DNA of 18,141 nucleotides from Paenibacillus sp. FSL H7-0331 (GTDB lineage Bacteria > Bacillota > Bacilli > Paenibacillales > NBRC-103111): positions 1 through 18,141 of the forward strand of contig NZ_MRTH01000067.1 in NCBI RefSeq assembly GCF_001956045.1, given 5' to 3'. Under the pieces are notes generated by a model, which saw only the letters and a program-made list of their open reading frames with translations, searched no databases and had not been told where the DNA came from. The translations under genes and the position numbers were made by a program. Shown here piece after piece: positions 6,324 to 13,679 of this stretch (positions are counted from its first letter, which is position 1; the number at the start of each line of letters is the position of its first letter).

Positions 6324-7298
6324 ATGGACTATGTGAAACTTGGTAATACCGGAATGGACGTATCACGCATTTGTCTTGGCTGTATGGGTTTTGGGGATGC
6401 AGGTCTGGGGCATCATCAATGGGTACTGGACGAAGAGAAGACCCGCCCAATAATAAAAAAAGCGTTGGAGCTTGGAATCAATTTCTTTGATACTGCGAAC
6501 ATATATGCTGACGGGACAAGCGAGGAGTTCGTTGGCCGGGCGCTAAAGGAACTTGCCAATCGAGATGAGATTGTTTTGGCAACCAAGGTTTATAATCGCA
6601 TACATGAAGGACCAAACGGCGCTGGACTATCCCGTAAAGCAATCATGAGCGAAATCGATAAGAGTCTTAAGCGATTAAAAAGCGACTATGTTGATTTGTA
6701 CCAAATTCATCGTTGGGATTACAATACGCCAATCGAAGAGACCATGGAAGCATTACACGACGTAGTTAAGGCAGGTAAGGCAAGATACATTGGTGCTTCA
6801 GCTATGTACGCATGGCAATTCCAAAAGGCATTACATGTCGCCGAGAGAAATGGGTGGACTCGATTTGTATCTATGCAGGATCATTTAAACCTCATTTACC
6901 GTGAAGAGGAGCGAGAAATGCTCCCTCTATGTAAGGAAGAAAAAATCGGGGTTATTCCTTATAGCCCGCTTGCAGGTGGAAAATTGGCACGGGAATCAAC
7001 GACACATCGTGCTGAATCTGATCAAATTGCAAAACAAAAATATGATGCAACAGCTGATGCGGACCAATTAGTGGTGGACCGGGTTGCAAGTCTCGCGGAC
7101 AAACATGGCGTGCGACGCGTTCATATCGCACTCTCATGGCTTCTGCACAAAGAACCGGTAACTGCTCCAATTGTCGGAGCTACGAAAAATTCACATCTGG
7201 AAGATGCGGCAGCTGCACTTTCCATAAAATTAACATCTGAAGAAATCGCGTATTTGGAAGAACCTTATGTACCACACCGAATTGTTGGCCACTATTAA
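6324..7298 (+). CDS. Aldo/keto reductase
   Basis: A 324-residue NADPH-dependent oxidoreductase with the TIM-barrel aldo/keto reductase fold. The catalytic tetrad is visible: Asp56 and Tyr61 (FFDTANIYADG), Lys88 (ATKVYN) and His129 (QIHRWD). Cofactor-binding blocks follow: YSPLAGGKLA and the C-terminal IVGATKNSHLEDAAAAL. Length and order are normal for the bacterial family that includes YhdN- and YajO-like enzymes, and the chain runs to its expected end. The start ATG has AAGAAGGAG about 14 nt upstream, so spacing is loose. It is followed closely by a truncated MFS gene and a carboxymuconolactone decarboxylase-like gene, a cluster commonly associated with stress or xenobiotic handling; the divergent TetR gene is the likely regulator. 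Confidence 0.95.
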   Translation: MDYVKLGNTGMDVSRICLGCMGFGDAGLGHHQWVLDEEKTRPIIKKALELGINFFDTANIYADGTSEEFVGRALKELANRDEIVLATKVYNRIHEGPNGAGLSRKAIMSEIDKSLKRLKSDYVDLYQIHRWDYNTPIEETMEALHDVVKAGKARYIGASAMYAWQFQKALHVAERNGWTRFVSMQDHLNLIYREEEREMLPLCKEEKIGVIPYSPLAGGKLARESTTHRAESDQIAKQKYDATADADQLVVDRVASLADKHGVRRVHIALSWLLHKEPVTAPIVGATKNSHLEDAAAALSIKLTSEEIAYLEEPYVPHRIVGHY

Positions 7299-7324
7299 TT
7301 TGAGATTATTCGGTAGCACAGTAT

Positions 7325-7921
7325 ATGCAACTGACTCTTTTAAAGAACCCGGGAATCCTAAATGGCTTCGGTGTCACGTTCTTCTGGCAATTAGGATATG
7401 CCCTGCTCTATGCCTATATTGCTCCATTCCTGCTAAACGTTACATCCATGAGAGAACGGCAAGTAAGCATAGCTCTTTTTGCCTTCGGAATTGCTACTTT
7501 AATCGGATCCAAGTTCGGCGGATTCATGACGGACCGGGTCGGTATCCCAAAATCACTCATGAGTGGTATGGTTGTCCATGTCATAGCTTTGGTGCTACTC
7601 TCCAGCATCGCTAAATCAACGTTAGTCACTATTCCGCTTCTTATGCTGTGGGCTTTCTCGGCATGGTCTTCCGGTCCAGGACTACAGTTTAACCTGGTTG
7701 CGCTCGCTCCAGAAGCCACAGGGATCATGCTAAGCCTATACGGCTCTATCTTACAGCTCAGCATTGCTGCAGCCGGAGGTATTGGCGGTATTGCTGCTGG
7801 AGGCATATCAATACGTGCGGTCAGTTGGATCGCAGCTATATCAGTCGCAATTGCCTTAATTCTTGCCGTTGTCTCATTCAGCCGCAAAACAAGCAGGAGG
7901 GTTATTTATGAATCGAATTGA
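7325..7921 (+). pseudogene. MFS transporter, C-terminal half only
   Basis: The 198-residue frame encodes about six transmembrane segments corresponding to the second half of a drug:proton antiporter-type MFS protein: GFGVTFFWQLGYALLYAYIAPFLL begins the first, GSKFGGFMTDRVG is the inter-helix loop motif, and LLMLWAFSAWSSGPGLQFNLVALAPEATGIMLSLYGSILQL covers later helices. The usual N-terminal six helices are missing. The open frame starts only 27 bp after the aldo/keto reductase stop, and the ATG at 7325 has no ribosome binding site. The simplest reading is a deletion that removed the 5' half of the gene. Its 3' end overlaps the next gene by 14 bp, preserving the original operon joint. It is unlikely to transport anything alone. 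Confidence 0.85.
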
Positions 7922-8660
7922 AAAGAGTCAAGAAAAATATAAACAGCTATTTGGCGATGGAGTGCCAGCGGCGTATGCTACCGATCCCGATTTTCAGGAC
8001 ATCCTGAGCCGCTTCATTTTCGGTGAGGTTTTTTATCAAGGTAACCTAGATAACAAGCAACGAGAGCTTATCACCCTGGTGGTGCTTACAACGAACCAAA
8101 CATTACCTCAGCTTAAATCTCATACTCATGCCGCGCTTAACGTTGGGCTGATGCCAGTGGAAATCAAAGAGGCAATTTATCAATGTGCGCTATACCTTGG
8201 ATTTCCTAAAACGCTGAATGCGATAAATGAAGTCAATGAGGTTTTTAAAGCAAGAAATATTGCATTGCCGCTTGAGAGCCAAATACAGGTTGAAGAAAAT
8301 AATCGATTTGATAAAGGACTTGCCGTGCAGGTAGAGATTTTTGGAGATGTCATTTCAAAAATGCGTGCAAGTGCTCCGGAAAATCAAAAACACATACAGG
8401 ACTATCTTTCTTCTTTCTGCTTTGGCGACTTCTATACGCGCGGCGGACTTGATTTGAAAACACGGGAGCTGCTGACACTCTGCATCGTAAGTAGCCTGGG
8501 TGGTGCTGAAGGTCAAGTGAAGGCACACGTGCAAGGCAACAAGAATGTGGGCAATGACAAGGAAACCTTGATTACTGCTATTACCCACTGCCTTCCCTAT
8601 ATAGGCTTTCCGAGAACATTAAACGCATTAAATTGCGTAAATGAAATAATTCCGGAATAG
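7908..8660 (+). CDS. Carboxymuconolactone decarboxylase family protein (two tandem AhpD-like domains)
   Basis: A 250-residue cytoplasmic protein made of two related AhpD/CMD-like helical units. The first, about 40-115, has KQRELITLVVLTTNQTLPQLKSHTHAALNVG and ALYLGFPKTLNAINEVNEV; the second, about 170-248, has KTRELLTLCIVSSLGGAEGQVKAHVQGNKNVG and LPYIGFPRTLNALNCVNEI. The near-identical GFP(K/R)TLNA blocks show internal duplication. Members of the family act as decarboxylases or peroxidase-like disulfide reductases; the substrate here is unknown. The start at 7908 follows CAGGAGGG (7894-7901) and overlaps the MFS remnant by 14 bp, so the two were co-translated. A lipoprotein remnant follows 11 bp after its stop. 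Confidence 0.92.
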   Translation: MNRIEKSQEKYKQLFGDGVPAAYATDPDFQDILSRFIFGEVFYQGNLDNKQRELITLVVLTTNQTLPQLKSHTHAALNVGLMPVEIKEAIYQCALYLGFPKTLNAINEVNEVFKARNIALPLESQIQVEENNRFDKGLAVQVEIFGDVISKMRASAPENQKHIQDYLSSFCFGDFYTRGGLDLKTRELLTLCIVSSLGGAEGQVKAHVQGNKNVGNDKETLITAITHCLPYIGFPRTLNALNCVNEIIPE

Positions 8661-8671
8661 TTGGAGGCTAG

Positions 8672-8758
8672 TTGAGAAAAAGGTTCTCTCTTTCCTTGGC
8701 TTTGTTTCTGACCTTCACCCTGACGGCTTGCGGTCGGTCAGGAGTAAATTCCCCTTAA
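8672..8758 (+). pseudogene. Lipoprotein gene truncated just after its signal peptide
   Basis: TTG at 8672 with GGAGG at 8663-8667 opens a 28-codon frame (MRKRFSLSLALFLTFTLTAC then GRSGVNSP and TAA). It has a full lipoprotein signal peptide with lipobox LTAC and almost nothing after it. The convergent SMI1/Imm51 gene ends 7 bp further on. In related clusters a gene for a flavodoxin- or cyclophilin-like lipoprotein often follows the decarboxylase-like gene, so this is probably its 5' relic, cut off at the junction with the next module. The identity of the lost protein is an inference. Confidence 0.65.
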
Positions 8759-8765
8759 CATTAGC

Positions 8766-10511
8766 TCAGTCCAACTCTGCGCGAGTGAACAGATCGTGAA
8801 TAAGCACCTCATCCTCACAGGCAGATTTGAACGCCCATGCGAACTGTTCTACAGCGGTTCCATTACTCGAGTAGGCACAGAACATATCTGCTTCCGGGTC
8901 AAAATGAATCGTGTCCGCGAGCTCCGGCATCCGCTCATTCAAGAACACCGCCGCCAGTGAAGCCCAATCGTAACCGTTGCCTTCGAACCCCTCGTCCGCC
9001 CGGGTGTCGAATAGCTCTGCCAAATAGCTACCGACCGTCAGAATTACAGATTTGCCACCATTTTTCTGTTCCACGAGGATAAAGGGGGCCATATCCTTCG
9101 TTTCTCCTGCAGCTGTCAATGCCTGTGCAGCTTCCGCCTCCGCTGAAAGCTTTGCTATCACCGCACTGCGTGCCTCGTCCGTGAAACGGAGAACCCCGTT
9201 CTCCTGAACGATAAGGCCTTCCCCGATTCTCCCATCCAGCCAATCGCTGATGAAGCCGGGAGCGTACCCTCCTTGGCCGAATTCGTCGCCGAAAGCGATC
9301 ATTTCATCATAGGTATCCAGATACTGCTGACGACTGGTAGTCGGGTAAGCGTTGGTGTATAGCCAGAACTGCACATCGTACATGAGATGAGACGGCTCAT
9401 CCGCATGAAATGAGAAATGGCCCTTCTCCTGGACGATCCGGGTACAGACGCTGCGTATTTTGGACTCCAGCTCATCCACCTCAGAGGCCTGACCGCAGAG
9501 TTCCGTGAGCAGTGGAGAGAATTTTCCTTCAGCCACTTTGCGCAGATCGTTCTCTTTATCTTCTTCAGAAGTGTCGTAATCCTCATCTTTCACCAGACCG
9601 CGGATGAACGTCTCGAAGTCCGGTGCCAAGAATGTTATCTCGTAATCATCTTCCTGATCGACATGGATGACTTCAGGTTCGCCGTCCTTCCCACAGTGAC
9701 GGTAATCCAGCATCACGACATCGTGCCCTGCCGAAGGGCAGTCACAGATTACCACGCCGATATCCGGATAGCCCCACTCTTCGATCATGAACGGACTTCC
9801 GAGATCACCGCAGATAGAGTAGCTTTTGTCGCGTCCGATCCCCATAATTCCCGTTATAGCAATATGATCCTCAGCCCAAGAGGTAGCTTCATCTGTCGGA
9901 AAGGATGTATGATGGGGAACGCCCCCGTTCTGATGCTTCATCAGAGCGATATAGGCTGCTGGTAGCTTATAGCCGAGTTCTTCTTCTACAGAAGAAATCA
10001 GCTCATCCGTAGGCGGATCAGAGACATATTGTTCTCTGGCATAGCTACTGTCTTCCCAGAAACTGTCGAGATCCATACCTTCAAAAGGGATAGCTCCCGG
10101 GCCTTTTTGTTGTTTACTGAGTCTGCACCGGGATTCAGCCTTTTGTTGTTTTTGCCATTTGCTATGGCTCCAGTCTAGCAATCTAGCTGAATGCTGATCG
10201 CCAGGATCCAGCTCCAGCGCGGTGCTTAGCACACCTGCTGCTTCCTCATACCGCTTCATATAATAATAGGAATAGCCTACGCGAAAATACCACAACGGAT
10301 CATTTTTTCCTTGCTCAGCAATAAAAGCAAACTGTTCCAGTGCTTTTTCATACAAACTCAGATTGTTATAAGCCCGACCCATGCTGCTGACCATGTCGTA
10401 ATCCCTGTCCGCTGGAGGAATCTTCATCAGAGTGTCTACGATCTGCTGGTGTTCATTATCTTCGTGCCATTTCATTATCTGTGCGCTTAGCTCTTGTTCC
10501 ATCGTTGTCAT
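8766..10511 (-). CDS. TPR - SMI1/KNR4 - Imm51 multi-domain protein, probable polyimmunity protein
   Basis: About 581 residues, cytoplasmic, no signal peptide. Numbering from the chosen start: TPR-like helices, about 25-110 (AYNNLSLYEKALEQFAFIAEQ, YYYMKRYEEAAGVLSTALELDP); an SMI1/KNR4 (SUKH) domain, about 165-310 (ELISSVEEELGYKLPAAYIALMKHQNGG, FMIEEWGYPDIGVVICDCPSAGHDVVMLDYR); an unnamed middle domain, about 325-465; and a C-terminal domain matching Imm51, about 475-580 (GNGYDWASLAAVFLNERMPEL, IHFDPEADMFCAYSS). SUKH and Imm51 are both known antitoxin folds of polymorphic toxin systems, so the protein probably neutralises toxins of competitors. No toxin gene is nearby. An upstream ATG at 10613 is in frame, with a GGAGG 11 nt away, but the extension is poorly protein-like; the start at 10511 follows GGGAGG. 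The gene is GC-richer than its left neighbours and convergent to them. Confidence 0.85.
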   Translation of the reverse strand: MTTMEQELSAQIMKWHEDNEHQQIVDTLMKIPPADRDYDMVSSMGRAYNNLSLYEKALEQFAFIAEQGKNDPLWYFRVGYSYYYMKRYEEAAGVLSTALELDPGDQHSARLLDWSHSKWQKQQKAESRCRLSKQQKGPGAIPFEGMDLDSFWEDSSYAREQYVSDPPTDELISSVEEELGYKLPAAYIALMKHQNGGVPHHTSFPTDEATSWAEDHIAITGIMGIGRDKSYSICGDLGSPFMIEEWGYPDIGVVICDCPSAGHDVVMLDYRHCGKDGEPEVIHVDQEDDYEITFLAPDFETFIRGLVKDEDYDTSEEDKENDLRKVAEGKFSPLLTELCGQASEVDELESKIRSVCTRIVQEKGHFSFHADEPSHLMYDVQFWLYTNAYPTTSRQQYLDTYDEMIAFGDEFGQGGYAPGFISDWLDGRIGEGLIVQENGVLRFTDEARSAVIAKLSAEAEAAQALTAAGETKDMAPFILVEQKNGGKSVILTVGSYLAELFDTRADEGFEGNGYDWASLAAVFLNERMPELADTIHFDPEADMFCAYSSNGTAVEQFAWAFKSACEDEVLIHDLFTRAELD

Positions 10512-10708
10512 TTGCCTCCCAAGTGAAAATGTGATTTTCTCTATTTTACCAGAGAGAAGGCTGTGAATGGAAATGTTTCCCTTCATTACGAAATCTGCTT
10601 CGGTCTGTCCCATCGATTAACAGAACCTCCAAGGCATAGCTCTGGTGGTTTCAGCATTATCGGTTCTATCTGTCCCCTAAGAAAGGCGGGTATTGTTCAT
10701 ATTTGATT

Positions 10709-10807
10709 AACCTAACGGATACGATAGTTCCATACCATACATAACAGAAAGCTAGCTACTGATATTAATACGGTAGCCTGTTGAAGTAACGGGCAGCATT
10801 CCTATTA
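10709..10807 (+). repeat. Dispersed repeat, copy 7 (complete: core, hairpin, core)
   Basis: Left core AACGGATACGATAGTTCCA (10714-10732) and right core AACGGGCAGCATTCCTATT (10788-10806), the latter with the family flank TTGAAGT, lie 74 bp apart in direct orientation. A weaker hairpin lies between (GCTAC near 10754 with GTAGC near 10773). The 3' end of the copy abuts the debris of a serine recombinase whose N-terminal coding part is missing, so it marks a rearrangement boundary. Confidence 0.8.
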
Positions 10808-11355
10808 TGAAGAAATATGAGGTTTGAAAAATAAAAAGACTCCTTGGTATGATGTTAGTGAGGATTTTAACAGACCGCGTTATCAGGCGATGCGTCTGAT
10901 GATTCGTGAAAACGATTTAATTTATATTGATGCGCTGGATCGATTAGGCCGTGATTACGATGGGATTATTACTGAGTGGAAATATATTACTCGTGAGTTG
11001 AAAGCAGATATCGTTTGTTTGGACAATGAGACGTTATTTGATTCTAGGAAATATCGGACCATGGGTGATTTCGGTAAGAGTAATGGAGGATCAATTTTTA
11101 AGTTTATTGGCTTATGTAGCAGAACAGGAGCGAAAGAAGAATCGGCAAAGGCAAGCTGAGGGAATCGAAGTTGCAAAGGCAGACGGAGTGAAGTTTGGTC
11201 GGCCAAAAGTAGATATTGATGGTGCATTCATACGCATGTACAAGGAATGGAAATCAGGAACGATTACTGCAACGATGGCAATAAAGCAATTAGATATGAA
11301 ACATCGGACGTTTTATAGACGTGTGAAGGAATTCGAAGAGAATTTGATAAAATGA
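10807..11355 (+). pseudogene. Serine recombinase (resolvase/invertase family), 5'-deleted and frameshifted
   Basis: Two overlapping frames together give most of a short Bacillota resolvase. Frame 10824-11159 carries EDFNRPRYQAMRLMIRENDLIYIDALDRLGRDYDGIITEWKYITRELKADIVCLDNETLFDSRKYRTMGDFGK. A one-base shift near 11080 then moves the reading to 11084-11355 (MEDQFLSLLAYVAEQERKKNRQRQAEGIEVAKADGVKFGRPK and a C-terminal helix-turn-helix, ITATMAIKQLDMKHRTFYRRVKEFE). The first 35 or so residues, including the YxRVSs catalytic serine, are missing; ATG at 10807 gives only MKKYEV before a stop. The product cannot be catalytic. It directly follows repeat copy 7. Confidence 0.9.
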
Positions 11356-11730
11356 GGTTTTAGAGGAGAAACACCGCTTGAGTATTTATTACTGTCGATC
11401 TCTTCACAAGTCTCAACATTGAATTATTTTTTTTTGGCCTGCATTGAGGAATTCAAATAGCTACAAAATGTCTTAGTCCAGTCTCATTATTCAGTTGGTT
11501 AAATAAACTTTCAATGTTATTCCAGAGTAGGAGCGAATTCGTAAATTGGGCTGTAAAACCTTTACAGTGACATTTCTTATCGCCGACTCCACACATGTGG
11601 AGTGCTGTTCACTGTTAGTGAGAAAAGATTAAACAAGATGTGACGGTGTCAGAACCCTTCCAACATGGCGGAAGGGTTCTTTTTTTGTGTGGGTAATTAT
11701 GGTAAGGTTAATAGGTTAGGGGTGATACAC
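11356..11730 (+). terminator. Gene-free gap with an orphan strong terminator at 11651-11686
   Basis: No credible gene is seen between the resolvase relic and 11730. It contains a hairpin ACTCCACA/TGTGGAGT (11586-11593/11596-11603) and a perfect intrinsic terminator, AGAACCCTTCC (11651-11661) / GGAAGGGTTCT (11670-11680) with an 8-nt loop and a run of seven or so T. The terminator has no gene in front of it, which suggests that the gene it served has been lost. Confidence 0.7.
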
Positions 11731-11790
11731 ATGGGTGGCGGTTTATATGGACACAGAAACATATGTTTTTTCGTTATTGTGATATTGTGA
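11731..11790 (+). pseudogene. Very short ORF resembling the start of a YjcZ-type small sporulation protein
   Basis: ATG at 11731 follows a good ribosome binding site (TTAGGGGTGAT) and encodes 19 residues, MGGGLYGHRNICFFVIVIL, before TGA. A glycine- and aromatic-rich start followed by a hydrophobic stretch is the pattern of YjcZ-family small membrane proteins of sporulating Bacillota, which are usually longer. It may be a truncated member. The same frame continues after the TGA with another open stretch to 11901 (ending in KVEQIIANIFGANVV) that I cannot identify. The homology is suggested only by composition. Confidence 0.3.
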
Positions 11791-11921
11791 TCGTTCCAAT
11801 ATTCCCAGCCGTCTAAGGAAATGGCGATCATCGATACTCAGCAGGACTACGGAAAAGTCGAGCAAATCATCGCTAATATCTTCGGAGCCAACGTGGTTTA
11901 AGGTTGAAGATAGTTGTAGAG

Positions 11922-11952
11922 TTTATTCTCTGTTAACAAATGAACTTATAAT
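11922..11952 (+). promoter_or_regulatory. Candidate promoter of the GntR gene
   Basis: A perfect -10 hexamer TATAAT lies at 11947-11952, about 77 bp upstream of the GntR start. The -35 region is weak (TTTATT at 11922-11927 with a 19-nt spacer), so the assignment rests mainly on the -10 box. Confidence 0.4.
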
Positions 11953-12028
11953 AAAGGAAATAACACATGATAAACTGAACAATGGAGATCCATTAACATT
12001 TCTCCGTCCAGTTAAGGGAGCACTGCTT

Positions 12029-12676
12029 ATGTCCGGAGCCTCGCTAGTGGAATACGCGTATGAGAAAATTCGTCAAAGACTGCTCAATGCAGACTATTCA
12101 CCAGGTGTTCTTCTGTCGGAAGGTGAGCTGGCAGCGCAATTGAATATGAGCCGGACACCGATCCGCGACGCCATTCGGCTTCTGGAGAAGGAAGGCTTTG
12201 TCCAGACATTGACCAAGCGCGGAATCCGGGTCAATACAATCGAGATTAATGAGTTATTTGAAATGTTCGACTTGTTAACCGCATTGTATTTATTCACGCT
12301 TGATATCATAGAGCAATATCATGACGAGATTGACCTTGAGAGAATGGGGGCCTATTTGGGTGAGATTATAGGAGCCAGCGAACAGAAGAGATACCGCGAA
12401 TATTATGAGAACGGATTGTTGTTCATGAGAACTCTGTTGGAAACAATCCACAACCGTCATATTCTGCAAACCTTTGATTCGTACAAGGATAAGATCCTGT
12501 TTTTCGTTGTAGCGCATCGGTTCTATAAAAATCCGAATCGACCCTTCACAGGCAAGAATATATATTCTGAAATATTGCGCTATCTAACCGCAGGTGACAT
12601 TCAAGGGGCGAAGAAGGAAATTCTGAATTACAAATGGAATGTTACGGATGAACTGCTCAGAAGCGAGCAGAGGTAG
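12029..12676 (+). CDS. GntR-family transcriptional regulator (FadR/FCD type)
   Basis: A 215-residue regulator. Residues 5-72 are a GntR winged helix: EYAYEKIRQRLLNADYSPGVLLSEGELAAQLNMSRTPIRDAIRLLEKEGFVQTLTKRGIRVN. The remainder is an all-helical effector domain of the FCD kind (LFEMFDLLTALYLFTLDIIE..., ending AKKEILNYKWNVTDELL). The start ATG has AAGGGAG with 8-nt spacing. It is followed by a terminator and then the phosphoesterase-ABC operon, whose promoter contains CTTGTATGCAAG-type palindromes typical of operators for this family. It is therefore very probably the local repressor of that operon. The ligand is unknown, presumably the imported compound or a breakdown product. Confidence 0.93.
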   Translation: MSGASLVEYAYEKIRQRLLNADYSPGVLLSEGELAAQLNMSRTPIRDAIRLLEKEGFVQTLTKRGIRVNTIEINELFEMFDLLTALYLFTLDIIEQYHDEIDLERMGAYLGEIIGASEQKRYREYYENGLLFMRTLLETIHNRHILQTFDSYKDKILFFVVAHRFYKNPNRPFTGKNIYSEILRYLTAGDIQGAKKEILNYKWNVTDELLRSEQR

Positions 12677-12690
12677 ACATCATATTGAAG

Positions 12691-12721
12691 GACCGTCAGG
12701 GTAGCCTTGGCGGTCTTTTTG
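12691..12721 (+). terminator. Terminator of the GntR gene
   Basis: GACCGTCAGGG and CCTTGGCGGTC form a stem of about 10 pairs with a GTAG-type loop region, followed by TTTTT (12716-12720). It lies 14 bp after the GntR stop and separates the regulator transcript from the operon downstream. Confidence 0.75.
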
Positions 12722-12756
12722 TATCTCACAACCGTTTACAAAACTTTAATTTCAGC

Positions 12757-12804
12757 TTAACACTCATCTTACATTCAAGATATATATTTCTTGTATGCAA
12801 GATG
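12757..12804 (+). promoter_or_regulatory. Operon promoter overlapped by tandem GntR-type operators
   Basis: CATCTTACATTCAAGA (12765-12780) and TCTTGTATGCAAGATG (12789-12804) are inverted repeats matching at 14 of 16 positions around TATATATT. The right arm itself contains the near-palindrome CTTGTATGCAAG, close to known FadR/FCD-type GntR sites; the left arm is a weaker version. A plausible -35 TTAACA (12757-12762) and -10 TATATA (12781-12786) are 18 nt apart, placing the -10 box between the two half-sites. Binding here would block transcription of the phosphoesterase operon. Confidence 0.65.
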
Positions 12805-12839
12805 AATTATACAGAACTAAAACGATGGAGGGAAAGAAC

Positions 12840-13667
12840 ATGCAGACAGTTTCATTCATACACGTGACGGATACTCATCTGAACGTGCCAGGGAAAGAAT
12901 CGATTTTCAACAAAGTGAACATGGCGGACAAGCTTAAAGGAGTGTTCGATCACGTTAGGGCATCAAAACAAAAACCGGCTTTCATTCTGATTACGGGGGA
13001 CCTGGTCCATGAAGGTGACAAGGAAGATTATGCCTATTATCGAAAGCTGATAGACGAAGCGTCTGAATCGATCGGAGTCCCGGTTTATGTAACGCTTGGT
13101 AATCACGACCATCGAGCCCCGTTCCGCGAAGGTTACCTTGGCGAACAGCCTTCCGAGAAAGCTTACTATTATTCGGTAACCGTCGATGGCCTGCGTGTGC
13201 TTGCGCTGAATTCGCAAGTGGAAGGGCAACACAACGGGGCTATTGATGAGGAACAGCTTGCATGGCTTGCCGAGCAGTTGCAGCAGACGGCTCCGAACGG
13301 GACTGTCATTGCCCTTCATCATCCACTGCTGAACATCAGCATAATGTCGGCGAAACATATGCTGACGAATGCTGACGAGCTTGCCAAGGTATTGCAGACT
13401 GGCGATGTGGCAGGAATCTTCGCAGGTCATGTTCATTCGAACAACATTGGGATGTACGATGGCATGTTGAGCGTAGCAGCGAGCGGTTCAGCATTCGGCG
13501 GGGAGATGACCGATGACGGTCAATTCCGGCTCTACGATTTTTGCAGCTACAATATCGTTACAATAGCTGGCGGCAGCGCAAACGTGCAGACGGTTATCCT
13601 TCCTGCTACCGATATTGAATTTCTACGTTACGTTCCATCCTTCATTCCTCTGAAGCATAAATCTTAG
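12840..13667 (+). CDS. Metallophosphoesterase (calcineurin-like; class III cyclic-nucleotide / glycerophosphodiesterase type)
   Basis: A 275-residue binuclear-metal phosphoesterase with the complete motif set: D11-x-H13 (HVTDTHLN), GD54LVHEGD, GN88HDHR, H160 in IALHHPLL and GH197VH199S. The layout resembles the CpdA/GpdQ group, which cleaves phosphodiesters such as cyclic nucleotides or glycerophosphodiesters. There is no signal peptide, so it acts in the cytoplasm. The start at 12840 follows GGAGGG with about 8-nt spacing; an in-frame ATG at 12795 lies near the operator and has no such site. It is the first gene of the operon, and its stop codon overlaps the Shine-Dalgarno sequence of the solute-binding protein gene, so the two are translationally linked. 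It probably hydrolyses the compound brought in by the importer. Confidence 0.92.
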   Translation: MQTVSFIHVTDTHLNVPGKESIFNKVNMADKLKGVFDHVRASKQKPAFILITGDLVHEGDKEDYAYYRKLIDEASESIGVPVYVTLGNHDHRAPFREGYLGEQPSEKAYYYSVTVDGLRVLALNSQVEGQHNGAIDEEQLAWLAEQLQQTAPNGTVIALHHPLLNISIMSAKHMLTNADELAKVLQTGDVAGIFAGHVHSNNIGMYDGMLSVAASGSAFGGEMTDDGQFRLYDFCSYNIVTIAGGSANVQTVILPATDIEFLRYVPSFIPLKHKS

Positions 13668-13679
13668 GAGGTCGTCCAC

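Noticed and set aside
7414..7887. 157-codon minus-strand ORF
   Set aside because: Antisense to the MFS fragment; the sense frame has clear transmembrane and family motifs, so this is a shadow.
6324..8758. Aldo/keto reductase cluster as an intact functional operon
   Set aside because: The MFS gene lacks its first half and the lipoprotein gene is only a signal peptide, so the cluster is partly broken.
10655..10685. Possible reverse-orientation repeat core (CTATCTGTCCCC)
   Set aside because: It aligns only with gaps and lacks a hairpin or partner core; too weak to count against the uniform orientation of the others.
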